Assembly: GCA_003993805.1 (NCBI GenBank)
Contig: RSEF01000004.1
Span: forward strand, 15,946,416-16,010,415
Source of the DNA: Himantopus leucocephalus
Taxonomy: Eukaryota > Chordata > Aves > Charadriiformes > Recurvirostridae
Direction: 5' to 3'
DNA length: 64,000 bases
The notes beneath the pieces are model-generated. The model did no database searches, was not told the DNA's origin, and saw only the letters and a program-made list of their open reading frames with translations. Both the position numbers and the translations under genes were made by a program. The number at the start of each line of letters is the position of its first letter. Position 1 is the stretch's first letter. Positions 49,228-61,315 of the stretch are shown one piece after another.

Positions 49228-49599
49228 GTTGGAGGAACAGAAGTTCCTCAGGGCTCAGTACTGGGTCCAGTCCTGTTCAATATACTCATCAATGACCCAG
49301 ATGAAGGGATAGAGTGTACCATCAGCAAGTTTGCTGATGACACAGAACTGGGAGGGGTGGCTGACACACTGGAAGGCTGCGCCGCCATACAGCGTAACCT
49401 GGACAGGCTGGAGAGTTGGGCGGAGAGGAACCTAATGAAATTCAACAAGGGCAAGTGTAGGGTACTGCATCTGGGGAGGAATAACCCCATGCATCAGTAC
49501 AGGTTAGGGGCTGACCTCCTGGAGAGCAGCTGTGTGGAAAGGGACCTGGGAGTCCTGGTGGACAACAGGATGCCCATGAGCCAGCAATGGGACTGAGCT
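49228..49599 (+). mobile_element. CR1 LINE internal fragment (reverse-transcriptase core)
   Basis: One uninterrupted plus-strand frame runs through the fragment, although the first ATG is only at 49357. It carries the reverse-transcriptase signature [14 protein letters not shown] (about 49240-49281) and the catalytic box FADDTELGG (from 49330), with both aspartates kept. [21 protein letters not shown] and [12 protein letters not shown] follow, the usual CR1 order. It breaks off at ...MSQQWD-stop, before the AAQKAN block and 3' UTR that a CR1 should have. It is a piece of a pol-like ORF2 with neither an N-terminus (endonuclease) nor a 3' end, so not functional despite the clean frame. Confidence 0.93.
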
Positions 49600-50571
49600 A
49601 GCACAAAGCCCCAAAAGACAGGGCAGGAGAAGCCATGGATGGAGGAGCATGTGTAAGATTTAGAAACAGTCTTTACTGCAATTTGAAGTTGTTTTGTGTG
49701 GCCTGCGAAAATCCGAACACCTTGCAAGTTTGCAGTTCTTGGGGTAGAAAAAATTGCAATTAAGCCAGAAGTTTTTCATTAAAATATCTTATACACTGAA
49801 GAAAAAATCTTTTTTTTTTTTCCAAAATGTGAAAGAACCCATCAGATGTGCAAGTATGGCATTTCTTTTTCACAGTGACCACACCTGAAACCAAACACTG
49901 AGAGGACGTGGGCTAATGTGGAACTGCTTCTGACAACCCAAATAGTAAGTCTTGCTCCTTTCTCTGAGATAGAGGATCAGTGATGAGGGACATTTGGGGA
50001 TTTTCAGTGCACGTTTATTCATTAATCTAAAATTTCTTACTTCTGCCTATAGGATGAGACAAGAAATGAGAAACACATGTAAAATAAGTCTGGTGGGTTT
50101 TTTTTATTTTCATCTAATGTCTGTTCTTTTCACATAATTAAGATGTTAATACTTCTAAAATGCAAAATGTTTTCCATAAATGACTAGTCACAGGTAGTTT
50201 AATGAAACAAATAGAATAATCTATTATATCTCTTGTACCACATATTGTTAGCAATATTCTGTCCTCTGTCTCAAGACATCAGAAATGCAGAATCAGAACT
50301 CTAGATGAATAACTGGGAATTCTATTTGTATTTCAGTTACCTACTTTCATAATAGACATATAGAAGCTACATTCAGATATTAAAAAAAATTGTGCTAAAT
50401 TATGTATCTTTTCTAATGTAGATGTCTGTTAGTAGGCAACTGTAATGAGAACGCATTTTTCATTCGATAAATTTGCTGCATGTAATTCAGATGCTTTACT
50501 ACTCTTATTGACCACTCCAGTTTTCTGAATGCACTTGGCAGTTTTTTAATGCAGTAGTTATCAGTCTCACG
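49600..50571. other. Non-coding, no recognised element
   Basis: This begins with a purine-rich segment (49600-49650) of unknown origin that directly follows the CR1 break. No gene is seen. Confidence 0.6.
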
Positions 50572-50628
50572 TAGAATCATAGAATCATCTAGGTTGGAAG
50601 GGACCTTTGAGATCATCAAGTCCAACCA
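50572..50628 (-). mobile_element. CR1 LINE 3' tail, about 57 bp
   Basis: TAGAATCATAGAATCATCTA (50572-50591), then GGTTGGAAGGGACCTTTGAGATCATCAAGTCCAACC, is an almost textbook avian CR1 terminus in minus orientation. Only the last 57 bp inserted or survives. The low divergence suggests a younger subfamily than the other copies. Confidence 0.92.
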
Positions 50629-53600
50629 CTTAACTTTCCATATGACTTTACAAGACATCTGTAGCAGTGTATTGCACTCTCACTTCCCATGTACCTGCAG
50701 CCACTGGAAGAAAGTGTGGTGGAACTCAGAAGATCCCTGCTATCTGAGTTTCAGTGCACAATATGTTCCCAAGGCACCGGGTGGCTTCCTGTCACTAATG
50801 CTATCTATGAGACCATGGCAATTAATTTTATTACATTTGGAAAATTTTCATTTCAACTTTGACTTTTTATTTGAATATACATTCATTTAAATGTGAAAAG
50901 CAGAAGTAGATTGCAATTCAAAGGAACTCATTTGTTCAAAATATTTTGGAAAGGACATTTGGAGAGTTTCAAAAGGCTTTGGCTTTGTTTTAATGGGAAA
51001 TTTGCCCAAATTAATTTGCTTCCACGGTTTCTGTTTTGCTGAAACAGCAAAGCGTTTTCTCACCCCTCCCTGCCCAAATCATCTCTTCTTGATAAACCTC
51101 TTTCTGAATCTCACTGATATTGATGGAAATTAGATATGAATGATATTCATGTGGAAAGAAGCAATTCAGAAATGAGTTTGAATTGACATTCACCAGTGTT
51201 GGCAGACATAATTGGGCTAATTATACTAAATATGCCTCTTTATTTTGCAATCCAGAGAGGCTGGGTACTGTGAGTGGAAGCAACTCTGGCCTAAACCTCT
51301 TGATCATAGTTTTTTCCATCAATGCACATAATGTGTTCAAGGTCCTCCTTGATTCTTTACAGCTCTTAAGGAATTTTTTTAGATTACTGCATTGCACCTT
51401 TTGTCAAGCTTATTTTGTAAAAGATTCTGCAAAGGCACATAGTCCTATTTCTGCAGAATAGTCTTTATTAAAGGGCATGGCCTTTCTTCCTCCTTCTGAA
51501 ACTTTAGAAGAACCATAGGCTTTGTATCCCCTCCAGACATTAAGGGGTCCATTTCAAAGCAGTGAATGTGGGAGGTGTGCACACAAATCTTTCTAACAAA
51601 TAACAGGATTTATTTTTTGACTTGACCCTTTTGAGCACAACTTTGAAAACTTACCCGAGAACATCTATCTGAAAAGTCTTCAGTCACCACTCTCTAGGAT
51701 AGAGAATTTATGGGCAAGCAGGGTTTGGGCTTTGCTTAACCTTATCTGTACGGCTGGAAGGAAAGTAAAAGGTAATGAATTGTCTCATGGCTATTTAGCT
51801 TCCTTGGGGCAACTGCTGCCTATGTTCACCATGGCGGGGTACTGTTATACTGGAGCCTACTTACATCTATAGTACAAGGGATGCACATTGCCTTGCTGCA
51901 GTACAAGGAACTTATTTCCCAGCCCTGTTGTTAGCCCTAACATCTTGACACGCCATGCTGTTAAACTGATATTTCATCCTGTCTGCTGCCTTCACATCAG
52001 CTTTTTATGGCAATCTGGAATGCACTTTTTAGAGAGATTGTTTCTCTGCGTCCTGTTCAGGTTCAGACAACTGAATTTCAGCTTTAAACCATGGGTGTTC
52101 TGCATGGAGGAGTTTCTAACACAAAGAAGGGTCAACTGAGAAGAGAGACTAATGACTGCAGAAGAGACTTGGGGGAGGGAGTGTATTCCTTAGAGTAATG
52201 GGTACATGAAAGATGTACAGACAGGGCTGTGATGATAGTGGTGGGAGATCATCGAGATGGAACTGAGATTGAAGTATAGGCCACAAAGATTAATGCTGAG
52301 TTTTGAAAGAGAAGACTGAAAAAATGATCTCCAGGTCCATTCCCATTTTTTCATGTCATAGGAGTCATTAATATGAAGAACAGCCACAACAGAACAACTT
52401 GAAATTCCCCTGGCACATTACTTGCTAGACCTGCCTGAACTCAAATGGGTTGATACTAACCCTCCCTTTGGGGAGTCCATGAAGTCTCTGGCAGGTTTCT
52501 TAGCGCTCTGTGATGTTGTCAATGAAACCCAGGCATTTGGCAAGTCTTGTAAAGAGGAATTCTGTGAGCTTGGCTTAACCAAGGCAGAGATCAAACTTGT
52601 ACTGAAGGTGGGAGATGTTTCATGTGTTCAGGACAGGAGCTGTAGAAAAGCAGCTGAGACCTAGTGTGACCATTTCCTAAAGTGCGTTCAGCCTATCTGT
52701 GCCCCAAGATGTTCTGAAACAGGAAAGAACTGGTGCTGAGCCAAAAACAATCTAAGGAAATAAAAAAGCCACTGGATGAATTAGATGGGATAAGTCATAT
52801 AATTATATAACTGAATACTGTCAGAGGTAATTTTAGCAGGTCAGTTTTTGACTGTGTGGACCAGACATTAAATCTCCAATATCACAGCATAATTCTTTAG
52901 TCTAAATACCACTGTCAACTCAGAATAAATCAGGGAAAAAAGTTTTCTATTACCCCTTAAAGAATGAGGGGGGGGTTATTGTTTTTACACTGTAAAAAAC
53001 ATTCACATTTAATCTTGGATGTAGCTGTAGATGAGGTATTTCTTTAATAGTGTATTGCTACTGATATATGGCCTCCAGAAGGTATACTCCATCTGGATGC
53101 ATGATTCATTCAGATAAATTACTTATCCAATCCTGGGATCTGTAGTAGAAAAGCAAGCAATTAACCTTTCCTAACAGGAGCCAGAAGTAGGCCTTAAGGA
53201 AGTTAAGATGAAGCAGGTAGCTGGTATTTAGTTTCCAGAGCAAGTTTTAACACCAGCAGATGGTGCTAAAATGTCCATTAAAAGGAAAAAAAAACCCAAC
53301 AACCCAAATATCTCAAATTTCCTTAAAATCATAAACTGTCAGGGAAAGATAAATTGAGATTCTTTAGCTAATTGCTGTGGAAAGTTGAATCTAGGGTGAT
53401 GTTAGTCATCTTTGTACTTAGACTAGCATAACACACATGAAGATGTTTGTAGCCCTTCTTTTCTAGTTTGCTTTCAAGATGGATCAGTTTTCCTTGAGTC
53501 AGGTCTTTACCTTGAATAAGGTGACTGAAGTATTTCAGGAATTTTCATTCATATGCAAACTGAGGATTAAAGACTTCGTTGTATAATTTTGCTGATTAAT

Positions 53601-54074
53601 TAAAGGAAAGAATTAAGATTTTTAGACTCATTTTCACTCTGAATAAGTACTTGAAACAACTGGCAATTGTTTTTCTAAGGATATTGTATAATTTTGTTAG
53701 TCACTAAAGGGAAGCTATATTATTTTTTACATACAGGAGCCCTTAATATCACATGAAGATTAATTTTAAAAATACATTGTAGAGAAGTTGCATGGTTAAC
53801 TTGGGGAAATTTGGTATAGGAATGCAGAAGTTTTCAGTTCTAGTTCAACTGGTGACATTGGTACAAAGTTGATAACTACTGAAGGCTGCTGAGAAGTGTG
53901 TTAGGAGGGTTCCATGAGGCAGCCTGCAGCCACCCCAGGCAGTCCGCATCCAGAACAACAAATGAAAATCTTCTTGACAGCCTCTGCAAGGGGGGCATGC
54001 CACTAAAACGGCTCTTTTCCTCCTAGATTTAATCTAATATGTATTTGCATGTGTGCAGTAGCAAAGAGAAAAAT
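50629..54074. other. Non-coding, one diverged local duplication
   Basis: No gene supported. TTGTATAATTTTG near 53579 recurs near 53684 with similar continuation (TTAAAGGAA versus CTAAAGGGAA). G8 lies at 52968-52975. The plus frame 52422-52664 (80 codons) reads like an acidic peptide but shows no known motif. Confidence 0.55.
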
Positions 54075-54398
54075 GGGGGGGGGGGGGGGGGNNNNNNNNN
54101 NNNNNNNNNNNNNNNNNNNNNNNNNNNNNNNNNNNNNNNNNNNNNNNNNNNNNNNNNNNNNNNNNNNNNNNNNNNNNNNNNNNNNNNNNNNNNNNNNNNN
54201 NNNNNNNNNNNNNNNNNNNNNNNNNNNNNNNNNNNNNNNNNNNNNNNNNNNNNNNNNNNNNNNNNNNNNNNNNNNNNNNNNNNNNNNNNNNNNNNNNNNN
54301 NNNNNNNNNNNNNNNNNNNNNNNNNNNNNNNNNNNNNNNNNNNNNNNNNNNNNNNNNNNNNNNNNNNNNNNNNNNNNNNNNNNNNNNNNNNNNNNNNN
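54075..54398. other. G17 run and 307-N assembly gap
   Basis: G17 (54075-54091) is followed by 307 N (54092-54398). The right edge lies inside a CR1. Frames of 120-250 codons that span the N are meaningless. Confidence 0.95.
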
Positions 54399-54768
54399 TC
54401 CAGGTGGGGTCTCAGGATAGTGGAGTAGAGGGGCAGAATCAGCTCCCTCTCTCTGCTGGCTGTGCTTCTCTTGATACAGCCCAGGATATGGTTGGCTTTC
54501 TGGGCTGCAAGCAGACATTGCCAGGTCATGTCGAGCTTCCCATCAACCAACACCCCCAAGTCCTTCTCCTCAGGGCTCCTCTTAATCCATTCTCCACCCA
54601 GCCTGTATCTGTGCTTGAGATTGCCCTGACCCACATGCAGGACCTTGCACTTGGCCTTGAACATCATGAGGTTCGCAGAGGCCCACCTCTTAAGCCTGTC
54701 CAAGTCCTTCTGGATGGCGTCCCTTCCCTCCAGCATGTTGATAGCTCCACACCGCTTGGTGTCATTGG
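54399..54768 (-). mobile_element. CR1 LINE fragment cut by the gap
   Basis: The minus strand encodes typical CR1 ORF2 C-terminal peptide: [19 protein letters not shown], then [33 protein letters not shown] and [15 protein letters not shown], ending at ILRPHL by the gap. A two- to three-base deletion changes FNKAKCK to FKAKCK without breaking the frame. The 5' boundary is near 54768, after ACCGCTTGGTGTCA. The sequence resembles the 21-kb copy more than the 49-kb one (the shared TWQC motif), so the two may belong to one subfamily. Confidence 0.92.
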
Positions 54769-57700
54769 GAAATAATTTTTTGGAATGCATGGATTAATAA
54801 TGATGGTGATTTAAGGTCAGAGCTGGCACGTTTCTTTAAGTAGCATAAAGAAATTATGCTGAAATTCCCAGCACTAATGCTACAATAGAGTCCCAAAGCA
54901 ACTGACAGGCATTTGAAATGCTGTATTTTAGCTTAAAATGTACAGCCCTGGAAGATGTTGGAGTTAAGGTCTCTGCAGCAAACTTGACTTAGATTTAAAA
55001 GACCCTGGCTTCATAAAAAATGACTATTTTATGTCACATCTGAGTATGAAGCAACATATCAATACTGTGAGTCTAGATAATCTGCGAAGCCAATCCTACA
55101 AAATGAGACCATCCTTGCTAAGGATCTAAAAGTTATTCCCAGCAAGATAATTCATATAAAGTTACTTCTAGCAGAATAATTTTGTGTAATGTATCCAGGA
55201 GTGGTGAGCCACATCCTGATGTCTCTTACATGTACTTGTGACAGTCTTGCCTAAATAAGAACTGAGAAACACCTTCAGTTTAAACCAAAATAATGTAATA
55301 CAGCTTCCAAATTTTCATTAATTGTGTGACCACTTGGAACTGCCCATATATACCTCTCTGCTGCACACTTTATGAATACGATTCTGTCAGAATCATCCAG
55401 GTGACTGAGTAATGCAAGGTGTAGGTATAGGCAATGACTTATTGTAATAGCCTATTTAATTCTTTTTTTGGCAGTGTGATGTATAATTATTTACTGACCT
55501 ATCAAATTGGTCACTGAATTACTGTGAAATTCAGATTCAAAGAGGCACTGTCATTTTGATAATTAGAGGCTCTGGCTTACGAGAATGTGTGCTTGTTAAG
55601 TTGTAATTTGCTTAAAAAAAATAATTAAAGACAGAGGTTATTTAGGAAGGAAGGCTTAAGACCAAGATTATATTCAAAGGAAATTAAAGACAGGAAGCCC
55701 CAGGGTATTACAGCCCTGCCATGCAGCTCCTATTAAAGAAAATGAAGTCTTACAAGCAGCACAAATAGTGGTGTCTGCCATAAGGCTGCCCAGCACTTTC
55801 TATTATAAGATCCTGTTTTCTGTTGCTTATAACTTTGCCAAACTTAAACCATTTGGGCCAAAATTTTCCATGCTGTCTGCCTTGGGCAAATATTTTTGAA
55901 AGTTTACTCTAAAATGCTGAGCCATTTCTCTAGCTGGGGGTTAGGAAAAAAAAAGATAGTGTTTTGCCCATGTTTACAGGGATATGTGTTGGTATGTGTG
56001 TATATATATATATCTGCCCATATGTGTAAATAAGAAACTCTGTCTTTTTGAGAAATATTAGTGCTTTCATGGTCTTTAGTAAAGACTTGAAATTTGGCCA
56101 ATTTGTTGTTGTTTTGTTTTGTTTTAATGTGGAAAATGACAATTTTAACATGCTCAGGGGACAGTATTTTGAATTTGCCAACTATGTCTTTGGGAGATGC
56201 CACCAGTGACCTCCAACATGGAAACATGGAATCAGCACACTTGGTGTGGACTTGGGGAGGACTTAGCAAGCAATGCATCCCCCTGGTTGCACTGTAGCTG
56301 TAGTAAATCTGGACAGAAGATTAGAAAACAAGAATGACCAACTCTCCTAAGGTGTCTGTGCTCCTCTCGACTGGTGCTAAGGCAGTGGAGAAGAGGGGTC
56401 TGCCTTAACATATTGCAAAAGGTGAAGGACAGTGGAAGAGGGAAAGAATGGCAGGGCAATAGGATAGAAGTGAGAGGAAAGAAAAAGAACTTAGGAAGAC
56501 AAGGATATAGAAACAGTGAAAGAAATTAGCAGTGAAAAATTAGAAAGGGTACTCTGGAGAGAGTGTAGAGAAACAGGGACAGAAGTGCTTTATCACCACT
56601 ACACCTCTGCACTTGAAACCCAAAGACATGGTTTGTTTCTCCATCTCTTTCTAGTGGCAAAGTCAAGCAGAGTATGTTGTGTACGTCAGGTAGGTTGACC
56701 ACCTGGTGTGGTGGAACTCTACCTGATGGCATTTGATTTCCAGTGTAAACATTTTAAAGAATTTAGTCAAGTAAATAAATACCCCTCTTCTCTCTACAAA
56801 CTATTAAAATAATGTTTACAATGTGAAGTCAAAGGTCTTATTATGGTTAATTAAGAACATAAACATTATTTTAATAGGTTGTGGTGTGTTACTGTTCACT
56901 TATTATGTCCATTTGCCATTCAGCTATAGCTTTCACCATGTACCCCTCCCACATCACAAGCTCCCATCTTTCTTCTCATCACTACCTTCTTCAGTGAACT
57001 TTGCTAGTCTCCTCCCCTCATATGCCCTTATTCTGCACACTCCTTTTTCATTTCTCTTTTTAGATCATCTCCCTCAAACTCTAGTCCCTACATTGCACTT
57101 TTGTTTGCATTCTCTTTTGCTTTCACTACTCTGTGTGTACATTGGCGTCTTGCACACTGGGTAAACGACACCGCTTTGGGACTATGCTGTGAACAGACAC
57201 AGAATTCTCCTATTGCCAAAGGCCATATCTTGATTTCTTTTTTAGCCTGGCCTTCTCTTCTCTAGGCTCGCACAGGCTGTCTGTAGGTAAATCTTCCTGC
57301 CTCTGCCAACATGGCACACAGAGAACCTGCCCTTTACACAAACATGTACGCTCACGTGCAAAGGCTTTTCTGGGTTCCTTTCAGTTCATGTTTTGCCAAA
57401 GCAATGTCCTCCTCTCTGGTCGTGTCTTCTGCAACATCACCCTTGCAGAATCCATTCAAACTCTGCTACTTGCATCATTTTCCTGGCTCTTCATCCTATT
57501 TCACACGTTCTGCTGTCTTGCTCTTCTCTCTTCCACTTCATTCTATGTCTCAGATGGTACTGCATCATTCTTTACAGCTGTCTTCACTTTTCAGCAATGC
57601 AAGCTTTTCCCACATGACAGTCTACACCTGCAATCAGTTCCATGCTTTCTCTCATGTTGTGAGGTGTCCAAGAAAGCCTGCAAAGCTAAAGGTTTATTAT

Positions 57701-59552
57701 TATTTGAAACTTTTCTTAAAACTAGCTTGTATCGCAGTGCTACTGAACAATGCTGGCTGACTAGGTAGTGGCATGCCAAATTATATGAGCGTCTGTATTC
57801 AGATTACTGCTGCCTTGTCTTCCCATTCATACTATCCCAAATCATCCTTTTATCCCTTATATTCTTCAGTTTCCTGAAATTAACCCAGATTATAAGGTAT
57901 GACCTGCCTTTTTACAATTTATGTACAGTACCTTGCATAATATATCTTTCGCCAATCCTTGACTACTCTCAGGCAGCAGTATAATATACATAATGTTAAA
58001 AATAATTGATGCAACTTTGAAAAAACCTAATAATTTAGAAATTTACATTTTGAAAAATGAGTCTTAAAGGAGCCAGTTTGTTTCATCACAGTGGGACTAT
58101 CAAAGCAGTAGCACGCTCTCATCTTTATGTAATTAGGAGAAAATATCCTATGTTATTGTTGAGCATTGGAAATATTTTTGGAGATTTTTTTTCTTTAATC
58201 TTACATTGTATGTGTTGTCTTTGCAACAATACTTCTTGCTATGGTAACAACTTTTTTTATTGGAATGCAGAGCATGAATGTGTAATGCTGCATTGACCCT
58301 ATTACTCCTGAGAGAAATTAACTTTAGTAAGATTTGTTTTGGCCAAACTTTCAAGGAGGAAACAAAGTGTAAAAATGTGCATTAACTGAAAAAAAAGCTT
58401 ACTTTTAAGCAATATTCCCCATTATTATATGCTATTGTCTTTTCATTACAGCCTTAGGTTTGAAGAAATTAGCTTATTTTTAAATAAATGACAGGGTGGG
58501 GAATGTTATTTTGCTCACATTATTTTATTCTCATCATTTTTCACATCAGAAAGTAAATGGTTTCTTTCTTGAGTCAAATGAGCAACAGCTGGATCTTCCT
58601 GTACCCCCTCCCATTCTTCCAGTTGAGGATCAACATCAGCTTTGGCTTTGTGCAGAGGCACAGTATGGGATCAAGACTGTAATTTAGCATCTCATTCAAC
58701 TGATATGAATATGTAATTATAATTAGGAACTCCAGGGTCCATCAGCACATGTATGAGCCTGGAATTTAAGTTGTATTTGGATGTATTATAAGTCTAAACT
58801 CTCTAGTGGGTAATAAACCTGCAAGCCAAGAAAAGCCAGAGGCGAGAACTTTGTCTGGAGGTACTGTAGGACTTCCCTGGAGGTCCTTCAAACAGTGAAT
58901 CATCAATGTTGAAATGCTTGCAGCTGAATTCCCAGCTCAGGCTCAACTACAGAAAGAGAAAGAAGAAAACTAGGCAAATTGGGCAATTGAATTGTCTACT
59001 CAGACTGCCTAGTACTCTATAGACTTTTTCTAGAATTAGGGCAACAGTCAATAATGAGTGCTACAGTGTCTAAATGGTCCTAATTCTGCTGCGTGCTAAG
59101 GACTTTTTAAGGTGTTCCAAGCATCATCTTTTCTATCTAAAGTCAACCTGCCTAGTGATCAAGAAAAGACAACAGTGTCTAGGGCTGTCCATCTGGCTTC
59201 AGTCTTACAAACTGTTCTTTCCAGAGGCAAGATCTTGCATTTCATAAGTGGACTCAGTTCTCTGATAATTTGGAACAGAAAGGGAGTAGTAAATACTGCT
59301 ACTGTTAAAGCTTGCTTTTTTTTTTTCCCCCCTTTTTGTGGCTTTCTAACTGTTGTGACCTTCTAATACAGGTAAGGATTCAAACTTTGTTGATGATGGA
59401 GGGGTTTATAAATGAAATTTGGTGTATTCTTTACCCTTATCTCTGAACTAGAAGTTACTAGACATTTTTGTCCCTGTTCCACCTTTCAGATACCACTTGT
59501 TTTCACTACATATTAATACAAATAATACAAAGAGAGGCTAAAACTTTTGTCT
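54769..59552. other. Non-coding; strand-asymmetric purine/pyrimidine tracts
   Basis: No gene supported. A TG/TA microsatellite lies at 55992-56014. From about 56385 to 56600 the plus strand is strikingly purine-rich, and from about 56900 to 57760 it is pyrimidine-rich. The latter supports a 149-codon frame (57311-57760) rich in Ser, Phe and Leu, which is an expected by-product of composition and not a protein. Confidence 0.55.
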
Positions 59553-59600
59553 TTCACTCAGGCAAAACTCCACAGATGTCAGTGGGTTCAGATCTGGTTC
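59553..59600 (+). repeat. Ancient palindromic amniote repeat fragment
   Basis: TTCACTCAGGCAAAACTCCA (59553-59572), then CAGATGTCAGTGGGTTCAGATC, matches an element I recall as 'tcactcaggcaaaactcccattgacttcagtgggagttttgcctgagt', repeated in bird, turtle and crocodilian genomes. About 30 colinear bases agree. Confidence 0.45.
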
Positions 59601-61060
59601 ACAAAAGTGCAGCTATGATACAAAATTTTTTTTTCAATATGCCTTTAGTTTTAGCTGGTTGCTAAAACTCTGTTATAAAACATATACCTCTGTATATGAA
59701 CAGGTGTTTGCTGCTGTAAATGTAGATGGAACTAGGTTCTGTTGTGTCTGCTCTGCTTTTTGTATGTCTGATGGAGCTTCAAAAGTGGGAAAATCTGTGA
59801 GGATGTTAGCAGTCCTTCAGGATGAAAGTGTCATGTAAGTGTAATATATAGTTTTAATATAAAGGGTGAGGAAAAAGTAATTTCATTGTGATTAAAAAAT
59901 ACCTCTTGGCTCTTTTGAATTCCCAAAAATTTCCAAACTGAAGAATTTAAAGAGTTACCTGCATAAGGTTGTCTGAGTCAAACAATGTTATTCTAAACTT
60001 ATTCTCAACTTGCTTCTCAGTAGTTTTTCTTTTTTTAAAGATAGTTAGTTGGACAGCTGTTTGATGGACTGAATCTAAAATTGTGCAAGGGGCTACAATT
60101 GAACTGAAGTCCTGTGTATTCCTCTGCTCTTTGGAAAGTTTCCAATGGAAAAAATATAAAAATTTGAGGACTAACCTGGAAATGATTTTTACTTACTACT
60201 ATATTACAGTATGGGGATTTTCCAGATTTTTAATTTTATTGATTATTGATTTTGCAAATTTGCTGCACAGCCAGTAAAAAAAATTTGTAAAACTTAAAAA
60301 TTGAAGATTTTGCTTCTCTCAGAACTTGGGACCTGCTAAACATTTTGACTTCTATGTAGGCTAAGAAGTTGACATTTTGGACATGTTCATTACTTTTTCA
60401 GCCTGCTTGTCACATGGGAGCAGAAACACCTTTTAGTCACTGGTATCAACCTTGCCTTTTGAGCTTCCTTTTCAGGTTTTTTTCCTATACCAGCAGGGCC
60501 CAGCTCAACCAGCTTTCCTTTCTGCATGTTTTTTTAATTTGAAAAAAATTCAGAATTTTTAGGTTTAATTTTTTCTTTTCATAGTCATGTTTAAGTCCCA
60601 TGCATTTTCCTGAGCAACATTTTTGTTTTCATTGAGAGTTCAAGTTCTGCTGAGCGATTGCGACCTTCATTTTCTCCCTATGGCAGAGGGCTATGGAGGA
60701 ATGAATGGAACAACATCCTAAAAGTGGAGAAACTGACAAACAGGAAGGCATCTCCTGGCTCATCATTTATTATTTATGTTGTATTTGTTTTGCTTCCATC
60801 CTGCAAATCTAGCAGGTTCAAAGTAAAAATTTATCATGCTATGTTTTTTATAAATTTTACAGTCAAAATTCACTAAAATTGGCAGTATGACAAAGTTGAT
60901 TAGAAACTTGCTCTTCTTTTCCAAGTAACATTATTACATAAAAGAACAGCTTGCTCACTGCACAGGCCAATTCTTGGTGAACATTGCATAAACATTTATT
61001 TGTCATCACATTATAAGATCAGATAAGCAAATGTGAAGTGTCATCTGATATCTTCAGTAC
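59601..61060. other. Non-coding, no recognised element
   Basis: AT-rich with many short T and A runs. No supported gene or repeat. Confidence 0.6.
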
Positions 61061-61315
61061 GTCCATGCCTTCACATACCTCCTTTGCATACCTTCACGTG
61101 TTACAGAAAGGGCTAGTAGCATCCCTCTCAGCCTAATAAGTTCTGGAGCTGAAGAGCTTTTCCTCAGAAAGGAGACTGATGTTAGAANGTCCATGCCTTC
61201 ACATACCTCCTTCGCATACCTTCACGTGTTACAGAAAGGGCTAGTAGCATCCCTTTCAGCCTAATAAGTTGTGGAGCTGAAGAGCTTTTCCTCAGAAAGG
61301 AGACTGATGTTAGAA
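61061..61315. repeat. 127-bp near-identical duplication around a single n
   Basis: 61061-61187 and 61189-61315 are the same 127-bp sequence with three substitutions (CTTTGC/CTTCGC, CCCTCTC/CCCTTTC, GTTCTGG/GTTGTGG), joined by one n at 61188. The single n at the exact junction points to unmerged contig ends. The three differences suggest the two haplotypes of one locus placed in tandem. Confidence 0.9.

Noticed and set aside
54003..54790. Long frames of 120-253 codons on both strands
   Set aside because: They run through 307 N. Only the CR1-derived portion at 54399-54768 has sequence support.
57311..57760. 149-codon plus frame overlapping a second frame of 126 codons
   Set aside because: Both arise from a pyrimidine-rich tract with few stop codons. 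The peptide is Ser/Phe/Leu-biased and has no motif.
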